Source: Diphasiastrum complanatum
Lineage: Eukaryota > Streptophyta > Lycopodiopsida > Lycopodiales > Lycopodiaceae
Assembly (NCBI GenBank): GCA_029204225.1
Contig: CM055092.1
Span: 38,695,800-38,759,799, forward strand
DNA: 64,000 nt
Direction: 5' to 3'
Shown here: positions 61,397-64,000 of the stretch, in pieces
Numbering within the stretch: the stretch's first letter is position 1
How the letters are laid out: each line of letters opens with the position of its first letter
The notes under the pieces: generated by a model
Seen by the model: only the letters and a program-made list of their open reading frames with translations
The model's database searches: none
Told to the model about the DNA's origin: nothing
Made by a program: the position numbers and the translations under genes

Positions 61397-61590
61397 TCAT
61401 AGTGGCATATTGGTGGAGCACTCTTCAAAGGCATTGGCAAGAGATCTCTACCAAAGAGATCTTATCATGGATATGGTGAGGGTGCTACTATGATGGATCC
61501 CTTGGCTGATCTTCACTTCTTCTGCATACCAAAGGATCCACTCAAAAAGATTTACTAACTTCTCAAGTGATCTAGTACCTTTCCAAGCTA
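60740..61590 (+). other. Non-copia segment inside the element
   Basis: About 850 bp stand where RT and RNase H should be. The first 650 bp are open in frame with gag-pol (hydrophobic stretches around SHLMILISMILTRLGSLIFL) and overlapped by a second frame. I recognise no domain. It may be a captured host fragment or highly diverged TE sequence. Confidence 0.5.
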
Positions 61591-61605
61591 TTTTTCGAGG
61601 AGGAG

Positions 61606-62428
61606 TGTGAGAAATTGGCAAAAATCTAGCTTGGTATTTTTTATGATAGAAGTTTGTAAGTGAATCTCACATGTGTGGAGGATGTTCCCACATGTGGAGA
61701 ATTGTAAAGTAAATCAAAATGTTTGATATAGGGGTCTCATAGAATTTCATAGTCAAGCATTTAGGTGTAGGATGTTGATAGTGTCAAATTTGGCATAGAT
61801 GGCAAATTATCCATTTCCACTTGTAATGCCACTATTGAGCCAAAAAAGAGTAGGAGGCCAAACTCATGCCAATTAGAGTGTAGACAAGTGTAATGCCTTT
61901 GTTTGATGAAGTTTAAGAGGTCCAATAGGATTTAGAGGTGGAACCATGAGTGGTCCAATAGAATTTGAGGTTTGCTTGAAAATGGTCCAATAGAATTTAG
62001 AGGTGCATGGATCAATGGTCCAATAGGATTAAGAGGTGGCAAAGTGTGGTCCAATCATAGTTAAGCATAGTGGTAGCTCATGGATCTACTAGTATTATTG
62101 TACTCCTCATTTGGATCTAATTGATTTTGAGATTGAGTGGATTTTGAGTGTAAGTGATTTTCTAGCTTTCTCTCTCTACCCGAAAGCTATTGATGATTTT
62201 CTCTCTCTACCCGAGAAGAGGAGCTTGTTTTTACTTAGATTACTTTTGCAACACTTCGCACATGTGTGAGTGAGAGTTGGAAGTGATTGAATGCATGTAG
62301 TAGTGTGTTTTTGCCATAGGATCTAAGATTGATCTTGAATCTCAATCTAGTCTTGATCTTGGTGTATCTACACACCTTAGGAGATCACAAGTACATGTTG
62401 TGGACAATCCACACGTGTGAAACCAACA
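61606..62428 (+). repeat. 3' LTR (823 bp)
   Basis: Starts after CGAGGAGGAG and ends ACCAACA. It matches the 5' LTR with few substitutions but retains the 30-bp stretch the 5' LTR lost. Confidence 0.88.
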
Positions 62429-62568
62429 AGAGGCACCTCCAAAGGCAAAATGTTCATGTAAATTTAGAACAATAATTTTTTGTAACCCTTGTTAGCACAA
62501 TTCTAACGTGGATATCCAATAAAAGGTTTTCACACAACTTACAACGCATGAAATTTTGAAGGAATGTG

Positions 62569-63123
62569 CATATGGGTAAAAGCATGGTTTGGTGGTACAA
62601 CATGGACTTTCAAGGACACTACCTTTTATGGGTAGAAATGCACTTTTGTATTATTATACACTATTTTTAACTAGTACATTTGAAAGCACTTTTGTCATAA
62701 CTTTGCAATTGTATGTTGAAAGTATGTCATGTAACATATCATTGGAAAGAACTTGTCAAGCGCTTCCTAACGCATCAAACTCCGCTAAAATTGGAATTAC
62801 CACTAAAAAGTTCTGTCATTTTTAATGTGGACACAAAAAATTATGATCAATAAAATCCCCATACTTTTGACTTGCCATAACTTTTTAACCGTAGCTCGGA
62901 AGTATGTCATCTAATGATAATTGGAAAGCGCTCCTCAAGCGCTTTCTAATGCACTAGACTGTGCTAAAATTGGACTTACCACTAAAAAGTTATGTCATTT
63001 TTAATGTGGACTCAATACAAATTATGAGTAATAAAATCGCCAAAATTTGAAATGTACTACCAAAAGGTACAATGAAAAATGGATTCTTTTTTTGTACCAC
63101 CACTCCATGCTTTTAGCCATATG
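62569..63123. mobile_element. Small TIR element (MITE-like, ~555 bp)
   Basis: Left arm CATATGGGTAAAAGCATGG and so on to GGTGGTACAA (62569-62600) is repeated in inverted orientation at 63093-63123 with few mismatches; weaker similarity goes on inward. It contains two tandem copies of the 150-bp module (62690-62833 and 62860-63010) also in the element at 27243-27609. Non-coding. Confidence 0.7.
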
Positions 63124-63816
63124 TGGGTGGACAACCAATAACAACCTTCCACAAGGTGCATAGCTTGTTATTGACTAATGATGGATGTTTAAATGCACAT
63201 ATTGTACTATGGAATGGGCCAGTCGGGCACAGGCCATAATGCCCGGTTCAGCTTTCCAAAATTTTTTAGGCTCGGCCCCTCCGGAATTTTTTTAGGCCTA
63301 GCCCATTCCCTTCCGAATTGTTGTGTAATGGATTGTTGGACCTTTTTTAGACCAATCCGACGTTGCCATGTGGCAAGCGCAGGCAGAATTAAAACTAAAA
63401 AAATTAAAACAATCTGACACTACCACGTGGCAAGTGCGGGCCTAACACCTGACACATAGGCAAAATCAGCACAAATAAAAAGAAATATATGACTATTTTA
63501 CTTTTTAATGAGACAGAAAAATGGAGAGAATAGTCACCAACAATCTATTACGTAAGAAAACAAAAACGATGTGGTATTTTACCCCAAAGGCCTTGCCATG
63601 TCATAATAACATGAATCCTAAAATTTTAGGATTATTTTAAAGTGTTTTTTATATTGTTGTGATAAATTATTTTGTAGTTTTAAAATTTGGATAGTAGTTT
63701 GTTGTAAGTTTTTAACAGACATTTTAGCCGAGTTGATGCATCATTGCAAACACGTTTGGTTTAAGGTGTTGTTTGTAATATGGAGACGTTCGAATGTTTG
63801 GAAAGTCTTGATATCC
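63124..63816. other. Non-coding repeats before the last Helitron piece
   Basis: Includes a CG-bearing stretch at 63.21-63.43 kb in which GACGTTGCCATGTGGCAAGCGCAGG is echoed at 63418-63440 as a diverged near-copy, and at 63567-63660 a diverged copy of the repeat that follows MTPSL (8563 and 18712). No gene is visible. Confidence 0.5.
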
Positions 63817-64000
63817 TATTTTTGAATGCAATATTTACTCTATGTTTGTGTCTTGAGAAACAATTACTGCACTCAATGTTGGCTGGTATTTCACTGCACG
63901 TTTTCGCAAGCGTATCAATATTGATAGTGTTTGATGTATCAATATTTTGATTGTTTTGTAGAAGATGCTGGATATGTGCTGGAAAATTTTGTGTTTGTAA
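63817..64000 (-). pseudogene. Helitron-associated segment, running off the window
   Basis: Matches 2570-2752 almost base for base, with about ten differences and a 3-base gap, in the same orientation. In copy A this segment adjoins the Helitron replicase frames, so another Helitron copy probably continues beyond 64000. Confidence 0.8.

Larger units (their letters stand above)
57453..62428 (+). mobile_element. Copia element with both LTRs and a replaced pol region
   Basis: 5' LTR 57453-58245 (793 bp), primer site TGGTATCAGAGC 58246-58257, gag from about 59037, degenerate protease and integrase parts, then non-copia sequence up to a TTCGAGGAGGAG tract and a 3' LTR at 61606-62428 (823 bp). The 5' LTR has lost about 30 bp near 58015. 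No matching target duplication is visible (TGGAG versus AGAGG), so one edge may have recombined. It lacks RT and RNase H and cannot move alone. Confidence 0.85.

Noticed and set aside
57453-62428. Intact autonomous copia, suggested by the LTR pair and a 681-codon frame
   Set aside because: RT and RNase H are absent, integrase is collapsed, the protease has DHG for DSG and gag has a stop at 59330.

Overview
The window looks like nuclear DNA of a land plant with a large, transposon-filled genome. It has GT-AG introns, poly(A) signals, nested Ty1/copia elements, a Ty3/gypsy fragment and a Helitron. It also holds two intact copies of a microbial-type terpene synthase-like (MTPSL) gene. That family is known from non-seed plants (liverworts, hornworts, lycophytes, ferns) and not from seed plants, so I infer a non-seed plant, most likely a fern. 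The species cannot be fixed from the sequence.

Layout. 1-2568: an imperfect 424-bp tandem duplication and the antisense leader and edge of an LTR element. 2569-9250: unit A, made of an antisense Helitron fragment, a GC-rich spacer, a complete four-exon MTPSL gene, 3' repeats and an antisense copia scrap. 9257-13335: copia flank, LTR, primer site and broken gag, all repeated at 55.55-59.69 kb. 13339-20408: unit B, a near-identical copy of the Helitron-MTPSL block fused into the copia gag, followed by a partial second round of the same chimera. 20.4-26.2 kb: copia gag debris, an antisense gypsy gag with its LTR, and antisense copia gag-pol.

26206-33248 is the most unusual part. A 7.04-kb insert with 12-bp terminal inverted repeats interrupts a copia LTR. 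It carries two divergent gene remnants: on the right a spliced gene with a ParB/sulfiredoxin-like segment, on the left an unrecognised Cys-rich gene that a small TIR element has interrupted. The space between them holds about a dozen copies of the palindrome CCTATGCTNAGCATAGG, a short TTAGGG run and a GC-rich island. More palindrome copies lie in the introns and tail of the ParB-like gene. I find no matching named element.

33.2-48.5 kb is an antisense copia interrupted by two sense copia elements, each with perfect 5-bp target duplications (AGTGA and GCCAA). One is an internally deleted 3.2-kb element with a local inversion. The other is a nearly intact 6.4-kb element whose only visible break is one in-frame stop in the protease region. 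48.7-53.0 kb is an older, different copia. 54.3-55.4 kb is a copia tail with a full LTR. 57.45-62.43 kb is a non-autonomous copia with both LTRs whose RT/RNase H region is replaced by about 0.85 kb of unrelated, partly open sequence. A small TIR element and the edge of another Helitron copy close the window.

The only host-type genes I can support are the two MTPSL copies, probably making terpenoid specialised metabolites. Everything else is mobile-element sequence. The repeated blocks show MTPSL duplicated together with Helitron and copia pieces, so transposon rearrangement probably amplified a terpene synthase here. All sequence comparisons were made by eye.
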